The notes below the pieces were generated by a model, which made no database searches, had not been told where the DNA came from, and saw only the letters and a list, made by a program, of their open reading frames with translations. This document shows positions 13,435 to 22,092 of a DNA stretch of 64,000 nt, piece by piece. The translations under genes were made by a program, and so were the position numbers. Source of the DNA: Nematostella vectensis (taxonomy: Eukaryota > Cnidaria > Anthozoa > Actiniaria > Edwardsiidae). Location: the NCBI RefSeq assembly GCF_932526225.1, contig NC_064045.1, forward strand, positions 3,978,498 to 4,042,497, in the 5' to 3' direction. Numbering within the stretch: the first letter of the stretch is position 1; each line of letters starts with the position of its first letter.

Positions 13435-15916
13435 CTGTGCGGCTCTCCCAGCAGCCTCTAGGTGGCCAAAGATAATGTATAAGTTATTTCTATACCAGAT
13501 AGGAGACTGACCATCTGTTATCTGATGGGTTGCTAATACAATTATTAAATCTCTTGACGTTATATGTGACAGTTGATTTAGACCTGAATTACACAATTCA
13601 GCTTTCCCACTTGAAAGTCGCTTGTTGCCTATCTCTTACTGGCTAGAAGCCAGCAAGGGCATCTGTTTTTCTCTTTAAGGCTTTAAATGGACTTAACAAC
13701 TTTGGAACTTTTAATATCGGACGTACTAGAAATGCTGTGAACAATCTAAATCTGATTCCTATAGCATTTCAGAACTTCTCTTTTTCACGACTCCTACTTA
13801 ATCACTTTACCCCTATGAAACAATCTGCAGGTAAAATATTTGATCTTCTTCTACTATATCTGTTTTTAAAGAAAACCCTTAATAAGCTGTACTTGAATCT
13901 GCAGGCAAACACCTTAGTTTTAGGCTGACCAGGTATGGTCTCTCTATGGTATATGCAACCCCACCTCAGGGACTAAATTTCTGGCAGGGCAAAAAAAAAA
14001 AAAAAATTTACTGCAACTCTCATGATTTGTGCAAATGTCTTAATTTTCTTCCACTCTTCTCCCCAAAATATTTACTATAATAAAAAGGCCCTTCCACCCC
14101 CAACCAGAAATTTAACCCCTAAGGTGGGGTTGGATAGACAAAGAGATGGATGGACAGATGAGTGGGTAGATTATTCTCTTACCAGCTACAAATACACGCA
14201 TCATTTCAGCCAACAATTTCAAGCCAGGGCCATTCACTAGAGCAAAAAATATTAAATAAATTATACTGTACCATATAGATTTATTTTCTGAAAGCAGAGA
14301 TAAAGGGATTTTAGGACGCAGTCATTACACTGCACTTATCAGGGGGAGGGTTGCTATGTTTGGGAGGGCATTATGTAATTTTGCCTGATCTCCCGCTCTC
14401 CCCTATTTGGTGGAAAAAAAGGCATTTTCACGTTTTTGAGGTTTTTAAATATTATTCCCTTGTTTTCCCAAACAAGAATGGCTAGATTGCAGAATACCTC
14501 TCCATGTTAGTGTTGTTCTACAATGCGCTGTTATTGATGCATTTTCAGATAAATTAAAAGATACACTTTGATAGGTTAACTGGTTGTTGCATTTCTGTAA
14601 AAACTAGGCCTATTCTGCAGATTCTTTTTAAAACTTTACTCTCCAAAAAATCTCCTGCATGTACTTTGGGATTGGCATTCCTGGAGGGGGGTGCAAATTT
14701 TTTAGCTCTGATTTTGGAGAGGGTCTTTAATTTTAATACAGGTTTTAGGTAGGGCCTTATTTTAACATGGTATTTTGTTCAATTTCTGTTTTCTTAATGT
14801 TGTTGTTTTCATAATGTTTCTGTGTCGTGCCCCCCCCAATAATTCGAGGTCTGCTACGGCTATGCTATGGTACATTCTATTTTTCATAAGCTTGAAAACT
14901 TTATGGTAGGCATCGCCATGAACAGTTTTACGGAACGTTGCCATTATCCTAAAAAATATCAATGACATTATCATTTATAATTTTTATCTGGTTCAACTGT
15001 GATTTCAGACTGACACTACAATGGCTGTGCAGGAGGAGATTTTTCTCTGGGGGGACTCTCCAGAATGTAGACAGATTTGATCGTCACATCTTTTAACTGC
15101 CATCCCTTAGGCGGTGTTGAAGGATTTTTTGGATTTCGTTATCTCTAAGGGCATAAAATTCAACCACTGCTATTCCCAAGAGGGTGTTTAACGTTTTTTT
15201 CCGATTCTGCAATCTCTTAGGGTTTTAAATTCCTTCCACGACACCTGAATTGCTTTCTCTTATGGGTAAGACTTTCTGCTGACCACACCCAAAGTGCAAT
15301 CCCTTCGATTTTGCCGATGATCACTCCCGTCTGTTTTTATCGGAGTCACCCCCCTAGACATTCTTGTCAATTTGTAACTTGATGAACCATCTACCACCAA
15401 TATATGTAGAGTCATCCATGTTGTAAACAAAACTTTAACAATAAAAAACAATCAAATCTTCACCTTTAGTTTTCTGTTTGTCTTGGAAATGAAGTTGCAG
15501 TAATCTATTCACCGTCTCCTGCAACAAAACAACCATCTAAAAGTAAAACTTGACCACCTGCATCACTATCCCAAACACTCCTGATAGTCCAACTCAACAA
15601 TCTTTAGCATCCCCACAATTACCCTCCCGCCCTCACCTCTGTCACCAACCTCTACCCGTATCACAACCACTATCACCCTTTTATGTCCTCCTTCTCCCCA
15701 GGTGCCGGTATACCTGCTTTTAACTAAACATCTTAAAGTACACCTTTTGCTTTTGATTACCGAGAAATACGCAGTCATTTTAGCCGAACTTACAAACATT
15801 AACGACGACGTACTGTCATTTATGTGAAAGTAATCATTGGATCTAAAAGAAAATACATTAACGAACTTACATAATTAAGTGCACACAATTGCATTTTCTA
15901 AACATTCATTAACACT
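13435..15916. other. Non-coding stretch between satellite and Tc1-like element
   Basis: The only open frames are short and lack family features. Short homopolymer runs (A run at about 13990, C run near 14831) and T-rich stretches are present. No tRNA, exon chain or transposon end was identified. Confidence 0.4.
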
Positions 15917-16199
15917 ACTGGACAATCAGGAATGAAAAAACTATTTTCATTTGTGTGTTCTTGATGCATAATAGCACAAACAAAATAACAATAATACGAG
16001 AACTCGCCATCAATACAGTGAACGAAATATTCATGAACATTTTTATTACAGCAAGTGCAAACAAAAGTATTTTTTGTGTGCTTTTTACAAACAATAAGCC
16101 CTTTATGACAAACAATATCCTAAAATTAAAATTCAACTACTTATCGTTTATTTGTGCCCTAATAATGCACAGACATGCAAAATAATTGATGCTAGCACT

Positions 16200-17085
16200 C
16201 AAATTAACCCTTGATCATTTTGCCGTTAAGGCAGCGTGGTAGATTTACATGAACCAATACCATTCGGCACATTTTTGCTGTGTGATGGTATTGATGTTTC
16301 GCTGAAGAGCTTCCATCAACAAATTTGTGTGATAAATACCCAATGGTACTCCTCTGTTCCTTCCTTCAGCAGCAACATATTTATTTCTGTATTTGGGCCC
16401 GGGTTAACAGTGTTGCGCTGGGCTGGTGCCCTATCACAAATTTACACGAAGTTCTCATCAGGATCAAGATTTAGCCATACTTGCATAAAAAAATCGCCAA
16501 ATTCTCCAGCATTCATACCACCAATGAATGCTGAATGGAATATCAGCCCATTAATCGGGGATATTGCCATCGTGACAGTTAGATTTTGGCCACGCCTACA
16601 CACCTGTCGGCATGCTCTTTCTCCTAGCCTTGCCATTCCGTGGTTTCTGGCAGTCCAAATATTGTACCCACATTCGTCTATAAAAGATACAATGTCTTAC
16701 AACGCCAATGGCCATGAACCAGTTGGCGTACTCCACCCCGATAAAGCATCCCGTTCAGCATCCTCGCCACTGTCCGGTCATGGACCTCAGGTTTAGCAAG
16801 GGGACGTGCCCTGAGCTGTCGGTTGATTTGCTGTAGGGTGAGAAGGCAGTTCTCCTTGATGATTTCTCTAACACAGTCACGCATCTCGTCGTCTACGCGC
16901 ACGTTATTCGGTCCGCCTCTTGGCAGCTCCCTTATGCGCCCATGCTGGATGTACCGCACCACAATGCTTCTAGCTGTACAGCGGTTAACACTGTCAGCCA
17001 CTTGAAGATAATCTTCTGCGTCATCTTCAAACACTCTTACCAGCTTTTCTCTATGTTTGAATGGAATTCTGTGTCTGGGAGGCAT
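16200..17085 (-). pseudogene. Broken Tc1/IS630-type (DDE_3) transposase
   Basis: The intact N-terminal part, 17085-16678 (135 codons), begins MPPRHRIPFKHREKLVRVFE and contains a helix-turn-helix-like region, a GGPNN linker and the LTLQQINRQLRARPL region typical of this family. Coding then continues in another frame with the first catalytic aspartate region (DECGYNIWTARNHG), RRGQNLTVTMAI and the second aspartate region, degraded to ICDRAPAQ. A stop codon lies between ENFV and the latter. A frameshift near 16680 and this stop make it non-functional. The start codon lies only 52 bases from the Polinton insertion point, so the insertion also removed its promoter region. Confidence 0.75.
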
Positions 17086-17136
17086 AGTGGTACAGTGTTC
17101 AGATCAAAAGCTATCGACCAAAATGATCTTGTGAAA

Positions 17137-17141
17137 GGTTC
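17137..17141. repeat. Left target-site duplication of the Polinton (GGTTC)
   Basis: GGTTC directly precedes the left TIR and also directly follows the right TIR at 33507-33511. Polintons usually duplicate 6 bases. Only 5 match here, because the sixth base differs on both possible sides. Confidence 0.7.
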
Positions 17142-17530
17142 AGTAGTAGGGTTTTGGCGCAGCTGGCGCAACTTTTTGATCTCCCCAAATTTCATTCCAA
17201 AATGGCGCGAAAGTCTCCGCGCACCTCCGCCAAGCCTCGCGACCTGCGCATGCGCGAGTTTGCCAGAGATCTCTTGCACGACCAAGCCCACCTGTCAATC
17301 ACTTTGTCACGTGATAGCCACGCCCACCTGTCAATCACTTTGTCACGTGATAGCCACGCCCACCTGTCAATCACTTTGTAAAAAACCTGTCAATCACTTT
17401 GTCGCGTGATAGCCACGCCCACCTGTCAATCATTTTGTCAAAAACCTGTCGATCACTTTGTCACGTGATAGCCACGCCCACCTGTCAATCACTTTGTCAC
17501 GTGTCGCACCTAGGGGGAGCTCGGGAGGCT
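17142..17530. repeat. Left terminal inverted repeat of the Polinton
   Basis: The first 150 bases match the inverse of the right end with few changes. They are followed by a tandem block of CACCTGTCAATCACTTTGT units, joined either by CACGTGATAGCCACGCC or by a short AAAA linker. The block contains repeated CACGTG and ends with a CCTAGGGGGAGC string, as on the right side. Copy number and order of the sub-units differ between the two ends. Confidence 0.9.
17508..17530 (+). repeat. Palindromic mini-repeat copy 1 (left end)
   Basis: CCTAGGGGGAGCTCGGGAGG is a partial copy of the element's dispersed palindromic repeat, whose consensus core is GGGGAGCTCGAGGGGCTAGC. It lies between the left TIR block and the first small gene. 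Confidence 0.65.
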
Positions 17531-17537
17531 ATTCTGG

Positions 17538-17547
17538 TCTAAAGACG
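17538..17547 (+). promoter_or_regulatory. TTTAAA-type box of the first small gene
   Basis: TCTAAAGACG, preceded by GG, lies 18 bases before the ATG at 17566. It is a one-base variant of the GTTTAAAGAC box of the next genes. Confidence 0.55.
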
Positions 17548-17565
17548 TGTGGGGTCCTAGATAAA

Positions 17566-17826
17566 ATGACATTAAAGACGGAGGTGAAGATTAAAAACGA
17601 TGCGGCTACAGCCGGCGGTTGCTCGGTGCTGGAGGTGAATGTGAGTAACACTGCGGATGTGGGGCCTGAACACTGCTGTTGTGACGCTGATTACTATGAA
17701 GACTCAGAATACGGAAGCTTCGACCCCGTTGGGTTTGTGGCCGGAGCGGCGACAATTGTCCTTGGTGTTCTAGCAATGTTAGTCTCCATGCCACGGTATG
17801 GCGAAAAAAGATGGGTGAGATACTAG
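17566..17826 (+). CDS. Small single-pass membrane protein of the Polinton (86 aa)
   Basis: The open frame extends upstream into the TIR from a TTG codon. The ATG at 17566 is chosen because the element's promoter box lies 18 bases before it and the leader reads GATAAAATG, as in neighbouring genes. The protein has an acidic, Cys-containing middle (CCCDADYYEDSEYGSF), one hydrophobic helix at about residues 51-73 (GFVAGAATIVLGVLAML) and a short basic tail, so it is probably a small virion or membrane protein. No family is recognised. The right end of the element lacks an equivalent gene at the matching position. The gene is flanked by two copies of the palindromic mini-repeat, so it may have been gained at the left end or lost from the right end by recombination. 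Confidence 0.6.
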   Translation: MTLKTEVKIKNDAATAGGCSVLEVNVSNTADVGPEHCCCDADYYEDSEYGSFDPVGFVAGAATIVLGVLAMLVSMPRYGEKRWVRY

Positions 17827-17908
17827 TCCACGAGTGTGGTGTGGAGACTTTAGACCGCACCGCCCCCACGCGGACCCCTTCGGAGGTCTTAGCAACCACA
17901 CACATCAC

Positions 17909-17944
17909 ACCAAGGGGGAGCTCGAGGGGCTAGCCTCTCAGCTT
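17909..17944 (+). repeat. Palindromic mini-repeat copy 2
   Basis: AGGGGGAGCTCGAGGGGCTA followed by GCCTCTCAGC is one of the fullest copies. From here on, the sequence up to the TFIIB-like gene's leader matches the inverted right end just before PolB. Confidence 0.7.
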
Positions 17945-17970
17945 CACATCTAGAAGGCCTTTGAAAAGTG

Positions 17971-17980
17971 GTTTAAAGAC
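17971..17980 (+). promoter_or_regulatory. Promoter box of the TFIIB-like gene
   Basis: GTTTAAAGAC, preceded by AAAAGTG, lies 17 bases before the ATG at 17998. The box is followed by an out-of-frame ATG (17981) that cannot be the start of this protein. Confidence 0.7.
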
Positions 17981-17997
17981 ATGAACAGTTTAATAAA

Positions 17998-18924
17998 ATG
18001 GAGGAACGAACAGTTGAACGTACGGCTGAAGATCGGTCACCACCACCATATAATATCCCCGGCGGACCGGTGCCTGAGATTAACGTCCCCACCCTCATGC
18101 CGGAGTTTGCACTGTTTGACCGGGCCCTCACCGAATACGAGACTAGTAGAGCCTCCTTGGGAGACGAGGATAGTAGTAACACCCTTTGCAATCATGACGA
18201 CCTAGTCACAGAAGACGGGGTCACTAGTTGCTTAGAGTGCGGGGAACAGATGCAGCGCGCGATCGCGCACGAAAGGGAATGGGGTTTTTACGGACATTCC
18301 GACGGCAAACGGTCTTCGAACCCAAGTCGGGTCCAGGTACGTAGGTCTGAGGACAGAAATATTGACAAGGATGTGGAAAACATGGGTTTTAGCGGGGTAA
18401 TTGTAGCCAAAGCTAACGAGATATACACTCAGGTGACGAAAGGCCAGATTTTTCGCGGCGACCCACGGAAGGCGATCGTCTTTGCGTGTATTTACTACGC
18501 CTACAAGATGTCTGGTAAGTGTCAGACACCGAAAACCTTGATGGAAACTTTTGGATTGAGCAAGAAGAGTTGCCTTAAGGGTCTGAAAATCTTCAGTATT
18601 AACATGCCTAAAGATTACTTACTACACGGAACGTCTCCCACCGTCGTGGACCACATTCGCGATGTGATGGATAGATTCTCGGCGTCCCCCGCACAGAAGG
18701 GAGAGGTGGTCCAGCTCTACTACAGATCTAAGAACCGCTCGTCTGAGTTGAATCGCGCTCGCCCACAATCCTTTGCGGTCGCTTTAACCTATTACTGGAT
18801 ACGGCAAAAGAAGATCGATATTACGCTTAAAAAATTCTCCGAAAGAACGGGCGTCTCCGAGTTGACCATCAGTAGGAAAGCGAGAGAAGTGGCCACAGTC
18901 CTGGGTACGCCTGGTGTGGTATGA
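17998..18924 (+). CDS. TFIIB-like transcription initiation factor (308 aa)
   Basis: The layout is that of TFIIB: an N-terminal zinc ribbon and two cyclin-like repeats. The ribbon is CNHDDLV...CLECGEQM (about residues 64-82; Cys/His and CxxC ligands visible). The first cyclin fold (about 120-210) includes RGDPRKAIVFACIYYAYKMS, and the second (about 215-300) ends with LKKFSERTGVSELTISRKAR, which looks like the DNA-binding helix-turn-helix of the second repeat. TFIIB positions RNA polymerase II at TATA-type promoters, and large DNA viruses carry relatives. Its presence beside a repeated TTTAAA promoter box suggests it directs transcription of the element's own genes (inference). The N-terminus shares GP(V/I)PEINVP with PolB. 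A perfect hairpin follows the stop codon. Confidence 0.8.
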   Translation: MEERTVERTAEDRSPPPYNIPGGPVPEINVPTLMPEFALFDRALTEYETSRASLGDEDSSNTLCNHDDLVTEDGVTSCLECGEQMQRAIAHEREWGFYGHSDGKRSSNPSRVQVRRSEDRNIDKDVENMGFSGVIVAKANEIYTQVTKGQIFRGDPRKAIVFACIYYAYKMSGKCQTPKTLMETFGLSKKSCLKGLKIFSINMPKDYLLHGTSPTVVDHIRDVMDRFSASPAQKGEVVQLYYRSKNRSSELNRARPQSFAVALTYYWIRQKKIDITLKKFSERTGVSELTISRKAREVATVLGTPGVV

Positions 18925-18928
18925 TGTT

Positions 18929-18952
18929 TCCTGATTTCCAGAGAAATCAGGA
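18929..18952 (+). terminator. Perfect stem-loop just after the TFIIB-like gene
   Basis: TCCTGATTTC, loop CAGA, GAAATCAGGA: arms of 10 bases without mismatch, starting five bases after the stop codon. The position suggests a role in 3'-end formation or transcript stability. Confidence 0.5.
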
Positions 18953-19018
18953 TTTCCAGAAAACTGTCAGTTCGGAGTAGATGTGAATTAACACGTCTAA
19001 AAAAATTCGAAAAAAGTG

Positions 19019-19028
19019 GTTTAAAGAC
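19019..19028 (+). promoter_or_regulatory. Promoter box of the ankyrin gene
   Basis: GTTTAAAGAC, preceded by AAAAAGTG, lies 17 bases before the ATG at 19046. The intervening ATGTAA cannot be a start, which fixes the used ATG. Confidence 0.7.
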
Positions 19029-19045
19029 GTGGATGTAATAACAAA

Positions 19046-19870
19046 ATGGATATGCAAAGTGCTGGAAGTCTTACAAATCTCACCGTGGAGGATCAAGCCG
19101 CCACCTTAGCAAGGTGGGGAGCCGCAGACTTTGACGCCGTTATGGAGCGCGCGGCGTGGGAGGGGTGCGTCGAGACCGTGAGGTTGTGTAAGAGTTGGGG
19201 TGCGACGGATTTCGAAAAGCCGATGGTCAGGGCCGCAATGAACGGCCACACCGAGATCGTTAAGATGTGTTGTGAGTCGGGCGCCTGTGACTTCGTGTAT
19301 CCAGCGTCCATGGCCGCGAAAGGCGGGCACGTAGAGGTTTTGAAGGTGATGGGCGAGTATTGTGCCGACGGAGGAGAGGCCATGACCGAGGCCATGGGTG
19401 CTGCGGCGGCGGAAGGTCAGGTGGGGGTTGTTGAGTTGTTGATAGATCTAGGTGCCGATGTCGATGTCGGTTGGGCCACCGCCGAGGCGGCGTACAATGG
19501 GCACGTTGAGGTTCTAAAGCTGCTGAGAGAAAACTTCAGCGAGTTTGACCCGGACTATGCTATAACACCGGCCACCGAATCTGGCAACCTCGAGATTGTG
19601 AGGTTGTGCTTGGAGTGGGGCGCGACCGATCTCATTGTACATATGAACTACGCGCGGTTTTTGGGTCTACACGAAATTGTCGCGGTGCTACGTGCGGCGT
19701 GGAGGTGGGGTCTCGTGCATGAGGAGCTCCCGGAGAAGCTACACAAGGTGAGATTCCGTAGAAAGCTGGAGGACGAACTAATGCCAGTAGCTTGGCATCC
19801 TGACAGGTTTTGGGATTGGTGCATGGATGAGCAAGAGAAGGAAATGTTGGGAGAATGCTTCGCCAGGTAG
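19046..19870 (+). CDS. Ankyrin-repeat protein with a conserved-looking Trp-rich tail (274 aa)
   Basis: About six ankyrin-type repeats of roughly 30 residues fill residues 20-215, with recurrent phrases such as AAMNGHTEIVKMC, AAKGGHVEVLKVM, AAAEGQVGVVELLIDLGAD and AAYNGHVEVLKLL. The tail (about 245-274) carries PVAWHPDRFWDWCMDEQE. Ankyrin proteins of large DNA viruses are often host-interaction factors joined to a C-terminal effector module, and the tail may play that part here, but I cannot name it. The gene is on the plus strand between the TFIIB-like and Cys/His genes and has the same promoter box. Ankyrin genes are not part of the standard Polinton core, so it was probably acquired. Confidence 0.85.
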   Translation: MDMQSAGSLTNLTVEDQAATLARWGAADFDAVMERAAWEGCVETVRLCKSWGATDFEKPMVRAAMNGHTEIVKMCCESGACDFVYPASMAAKGGHVEVLKVMGEYCADGGEAMTEAMGAAAAEGQVGVVELLIDLGADVDVGWATAEAAYNGHVEVLKLLRENFSEFDPDYAITPATESGNLEIVRLCLEWGATDLIVHMNYARFLGLHEIVAVLRAAWRWGLVHEELPEKLHKVRFRRKLEDELMPVAWHPDRFWDWCMDEQEKEMLGECFAR

Positions 19871-19917
19871 ACGTCGGCCGGCTAGAAGGCGGGTATCGCG
19901 TGTTGGATTGAAAAGTG

Positions 19918-19927
19918 ATTTAAGGAC
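19918..19927 (+). promoter_or_regulatory. Promoter box of the Cys/His-repeat gene
   Basis: ATTTAAGGAC, preceded by AAAAGTG, lies 18 bases before the ATG at 19946. The in-frame ATG at 19928 sits directly on the box, as in PolB. Confidence 0.65.
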
Positions 19928-19945
19928 ATGACCGGTTTGATAGAA

Positions 19946-20275
19946 ATGGAGAACCAAACGGTGAAAGACTCGAAAGTATCCCCCGTAAAGCGAACAACGG
20001 ATTATAAGTGTCTTCATGGCAGAGTGAAATATTATTGCAAAGATTGTCACGGATCGCAAATCTGTCCTCACAACCGGAGAAAAACGCGGTGCAGAGAATG
20101 TAACGGCGGTAGCATTTGTGAGCACAGACGAGCAAGATATGTCTGTAAAGACTGCAAGGGGAAAGGGATGTGTGGACACGGCAAACAGAGACCCTTTTGT
20201 AAGTTATGCGGAGGGTCTCAAATATGCGAACACGATAGACAAAAGCACCATTGCAGAACGTGTAACGGAAATTAG
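19946..20275 (+). CDS. Five-repeat Cys/His zinc-binding protein (109 aa)
   Basis: After a short head (MENQTVKDSK) come five 18-residue repeats of the form C-x-H-x6-C-x2-C-x-G, for example CLHGRVKYYCKDCHG and CEHRRARYVCKDCKG. Each repeat offers one Cys-His-Cys-Cys set, enough for one zinc ion. The basic residues between ligands suggest nucleic-acid or protein binding. No exact family is named here. An ATG 18 bases upstream (19928) is in frame, but the downstream ATG is preferred from promoter spacing and leader similarity to PolB. The first 51 bases from the box onward resemble the PolB start (43 of 51 identical by eye). The gene ends shortly before a perfect hairpin and a convergent gene. Confidence 0.75.
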   Translation: MENQTVKDSKVSPVKRTTDYKCLHGRVKYYCKDCHGSQICPHNRRKTRCRECNGGSICEHRRARYVCKDCKGKGMCGHGKQRPFCKLCGGSQICEHDRQKHHCRTCNGN

Positions 20276-20290
20276 CATTGACCCACTCAG

Positions 20291-20317
20291 TTTTGTAACG
20301 CGTCTCACGTTACAAAA
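20291..20317. terminator. Perfect stem-loop between convergent genes
   Basis: TTTTGTAACG, loop CGTCTCA, CGTTACAAAA: 10-base perfect arms. It lies 16 bases after the Cys/His gene stop and before the convergent minus-strand gene's stop at 20488, so it could end transcripts from both sides. The 20318-20487 remainder holds no gene. Confidence 0.5.
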
Positions 20318-20487
20318 CACATACATTCCTAATCGCCCTAACAACTAGCGATTCTGAAAATAGGTTTTGTATTTACATTGGGAGTTCGCGGTCGCCAGGG
20401 TGGTCTGGTATGCAGTCTATTGTTTGGCACGTGAACAGGTATTGTCTTCTTGCGGTACGTCACATCCGTCCACATGCACCCCGCATG

Positions 20488-22002
20488 TTACCGGAATAGA
20501 TACCAAGCTAAACCAGCCGTAAAGGCTGTGATCGTGGCAAGGTTAGTTTCGTGCTGTGTGTTCGTGGGTTTAATCACGTCCGGCTTTGGGTTAGTTTTCG
20601 CCTCCGGTTCCGGTTTGTGAGCCGTGACTGACTCGGTATGAGGTAGCACAATCTTTGAATGACCCATATTATGTTTTGGGATCGTTTTTATCTCGTTATT
20701 TATCGGATTCAGCCCCAGTTTCATATCAGTGGTGGCTTTTTGTAACTTGTTATTATAGCCAGCGATCGAAGTGTTGTTATTTATCACAAGATACGATGGA
20801 CTTAACCAACAGCCGAGGGCGAAAGCCAGGTCTAGTTTTTGTCTCGCCTGTTGTAAAGCAAACTGATACCGTTGTATACTTTTCGATATACTGTTTTCCA
20901 CCACCGCGCTTTCAAAGAGTTTCGTGAAGACCTGTTTCGTTTCCTGAGCTGAACCGCTATCACCGACGATTGACGACCGGGTCTGAACTTGCGCGCCTAG
21001 AATACAGTAAACAAAGGCTTCGATGCTCTGGTTTATCCTAGACAACCCAGCTTTGGTTAACCCCATTGATTTTTCCGGAAAGAACCACTCATACTGAAAC
21101 CCAGTTCTAAGGTCTTTCAGGTACTCAATCTCAAAGTGATTCATGTGTTCGTGGTCGCTTTTGGCAGCGTCCCATTCGTCGTGTAATTGATCAATGGTGC
21201 CATAAGGCTTATACTTGTCGTTAGAAGATGACAAGCCGTGATAATCATAATTATAAACGTTCCCTAACCCATGATTTATCGGTCCGAGGAACCGGAAATC
21301 GTCACCAGTTCGGAATTCTGTCCTTAATTTTTGGTAAGCTGCTTCGCTGTAGAAGTTTTTATTCCAACTAAAAAGCTTATCTTTCGGAAGAGGACATTGT
21401 AGCTCGTTTAATATTCGTCTGATAGTGAAAATGATGTGAAATCTGTAGAATGACCCCACTTGAGAGTCGTCAATCATGTCACGCGTCACACCACATCCAG
21501 CAGTCGCGCAAAACATAGCAAAATTTAAGGCTTGACTCCAATAACTGAGGTTCGGGGCGTCGAGCCACCTACTAGCCTCCTTTGCTGTTCTGAATACTAG
21601 CAAGCTGTCGGTGAATATGTCCCTAAAAACAAAGTGTGTCTTCACCTTTGGTGTTATAAAAACATCGAAAGAGACGTAATTATTTCTCGTAGGGTTTTCG
21701 TCCCACGGCAATATCTTGTACTCTGCACGCGCGTCTAGTCTGTATTGTTTTGGGAACCCAAACAGTTGCTGAATCGTTTCCTTGTATGCTTGTGTGTCGT
21801 CGGCGACTAGAAAATCCTGGATATTCTCGGGTTTCCAGCTATTACCAGGGAAGTGATATAACGTTTTGACTAGATTCCCATTCTTGTCGAATGGATCGTA
21901 TTCGTCCCCATTGAAAACGAATTGCACATCGCCATGCTCGTCGGCAGAGAACCTAAAGCGTGAATAGTAAGGGTACCTTTTCACAAATTCTGTAAACTTC
22001 AT
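20488..22002 (-). CDS. Conserved-looking Polinton protein of unknown function with C-terminal membrane anchor (504 aa)
   Basis: The frame is open from 22014, but the second ATG (22002) is preferred: it lies 19 bases after the promoter box, whereas the first lies only 7 bases after it. The protein begins MKFTEFVKRYPYYSRF. It has a central mixed region with CATAGCGVTRDMI and AQVQTRSSIVGDSGSA, a Lys/Pro/Glu-rich linker (about 460-490) and a terminal hydrophobic segment TITAFTAGLAWYLF that could anchor it in a membrane. I believe related proteins occur in other animal Polintons, but I cannot assign a role. A minor virion protein is possible from its place next to the structural genes. It is the last gene of the minus-strand block. 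Confidence 0.8.
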   Translation of the reverse strand: MKFTEFVKRYPYYSRFRFSADEHGDVQFVFNGDEYDPFDKNGNLVKTLYHFPGNSWKPENIQDFLVADDTQAYKETIQQLFGFPKQYRLDARAEYKILPWDENPTRNNYVSFDVFITPKVKTHFVFRDIFTDSLLVFRTAKEASRWLDAPNLSYWSQALNFAMFCATAGCGVTRDMIDDSQVGSFYRFHIIFTIRRILNELQCPLPKDKLFSWNKNFYSEAAYQKLRTEFRTGDDFRFLGPINHGLGNVYNYDYHGLSSSNDKYKPYGTIDQLHDEWDAAKSDHEHMNHFEIEYLKDLRTGFQYEWFFPEKSMGLTKAGLSRINQSIEAFVYCILGAQVQTRSSIVGDSGSAQETKQVFTKLFESAVVENSISKSIQRYQFALQQARQKLDLAFALGCWLSPSYLVINNNTSIAGYNNKLQKATTDMKLGLNPINNEIKTIPKHNMGHSKIVLPHTESVTAHKPEPEAKTNPKPDVIKPTNTQHETNLATITAFTAGLAWYLFR

Positions 22003-22022
22003 CTTATATGACATATAAGATG
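22000..22022. promoter_or_regulatory. Perfect 23-base palindrome over the start of the 504-aa gene
   Basis: CATCTTATATG-A-CATATAAGATG has 11-base arms around a single base. It covers both candidate start codons and abuts the promoter box at 22022-22032. Confidence 0.6.
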
Positions 22023-22032
22023 TTTTTAAATC
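22022..22032 (-). promoter_or_regulatory. Promoter box of the 504-aa gene
   Basis: GATTTAAAAAC on the minus strand, followed by ATCTTAT, as also seen before the 179-aa gene. Confidence 0.6.
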
Positions 22033-22092
22033 AGCCCTTTACGCATCTCAATTCATAGATCCATCCGACGGGGGTTCTCTCGTACAGAAATT

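Larger units (their letters stand above)
15917..17141 (-). mobile_element. Left part of a Tc1/mariner-like transposon split by the Polinton
   Basis: This piece holds the broken transposase (17085 to about 16200, minus strand) and an inverted terminal region at about 15920-16120. That terminal region matches, in inverted form, the sequence at about 33650-33862 beyond the Polinton. For example ATCAATACAG...TCATGAACATTTTTATTA (16009-16047) pairs with the complement of 33739-33777. One 47-base stretch has about 40 identities by eye. Removing the Polinton would give a transposon of about 1.6 kb. Confidence 0.7.

Noticed and set aside
16236-16796. 186-codon plus-strand frame
   Set aside because: It is antisense to the Tc1-like transposase, whose motifs read on the minus strand.
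17458-17565. Upstream extension of the first small Polinton gene
   Set aside because: It begins at a TTG codon within TIR sub-repeats; the ATG at 17566 has the promoter box and usual leader.
17981-18205. ATG directly after the TFIIB-like gene's promoter box
   Set aside because: It is out of frame with the conserved protein; the equivalent ATG is followed by a stop in the ankyrin gene, so this position is part of the box context.
20488-22002. 504-aa protein as a capsid protein or the missing protease
   Set aside because: The capsid gene is at 26945-28183, and no His...Cys protease pattern was convincing in this protein.
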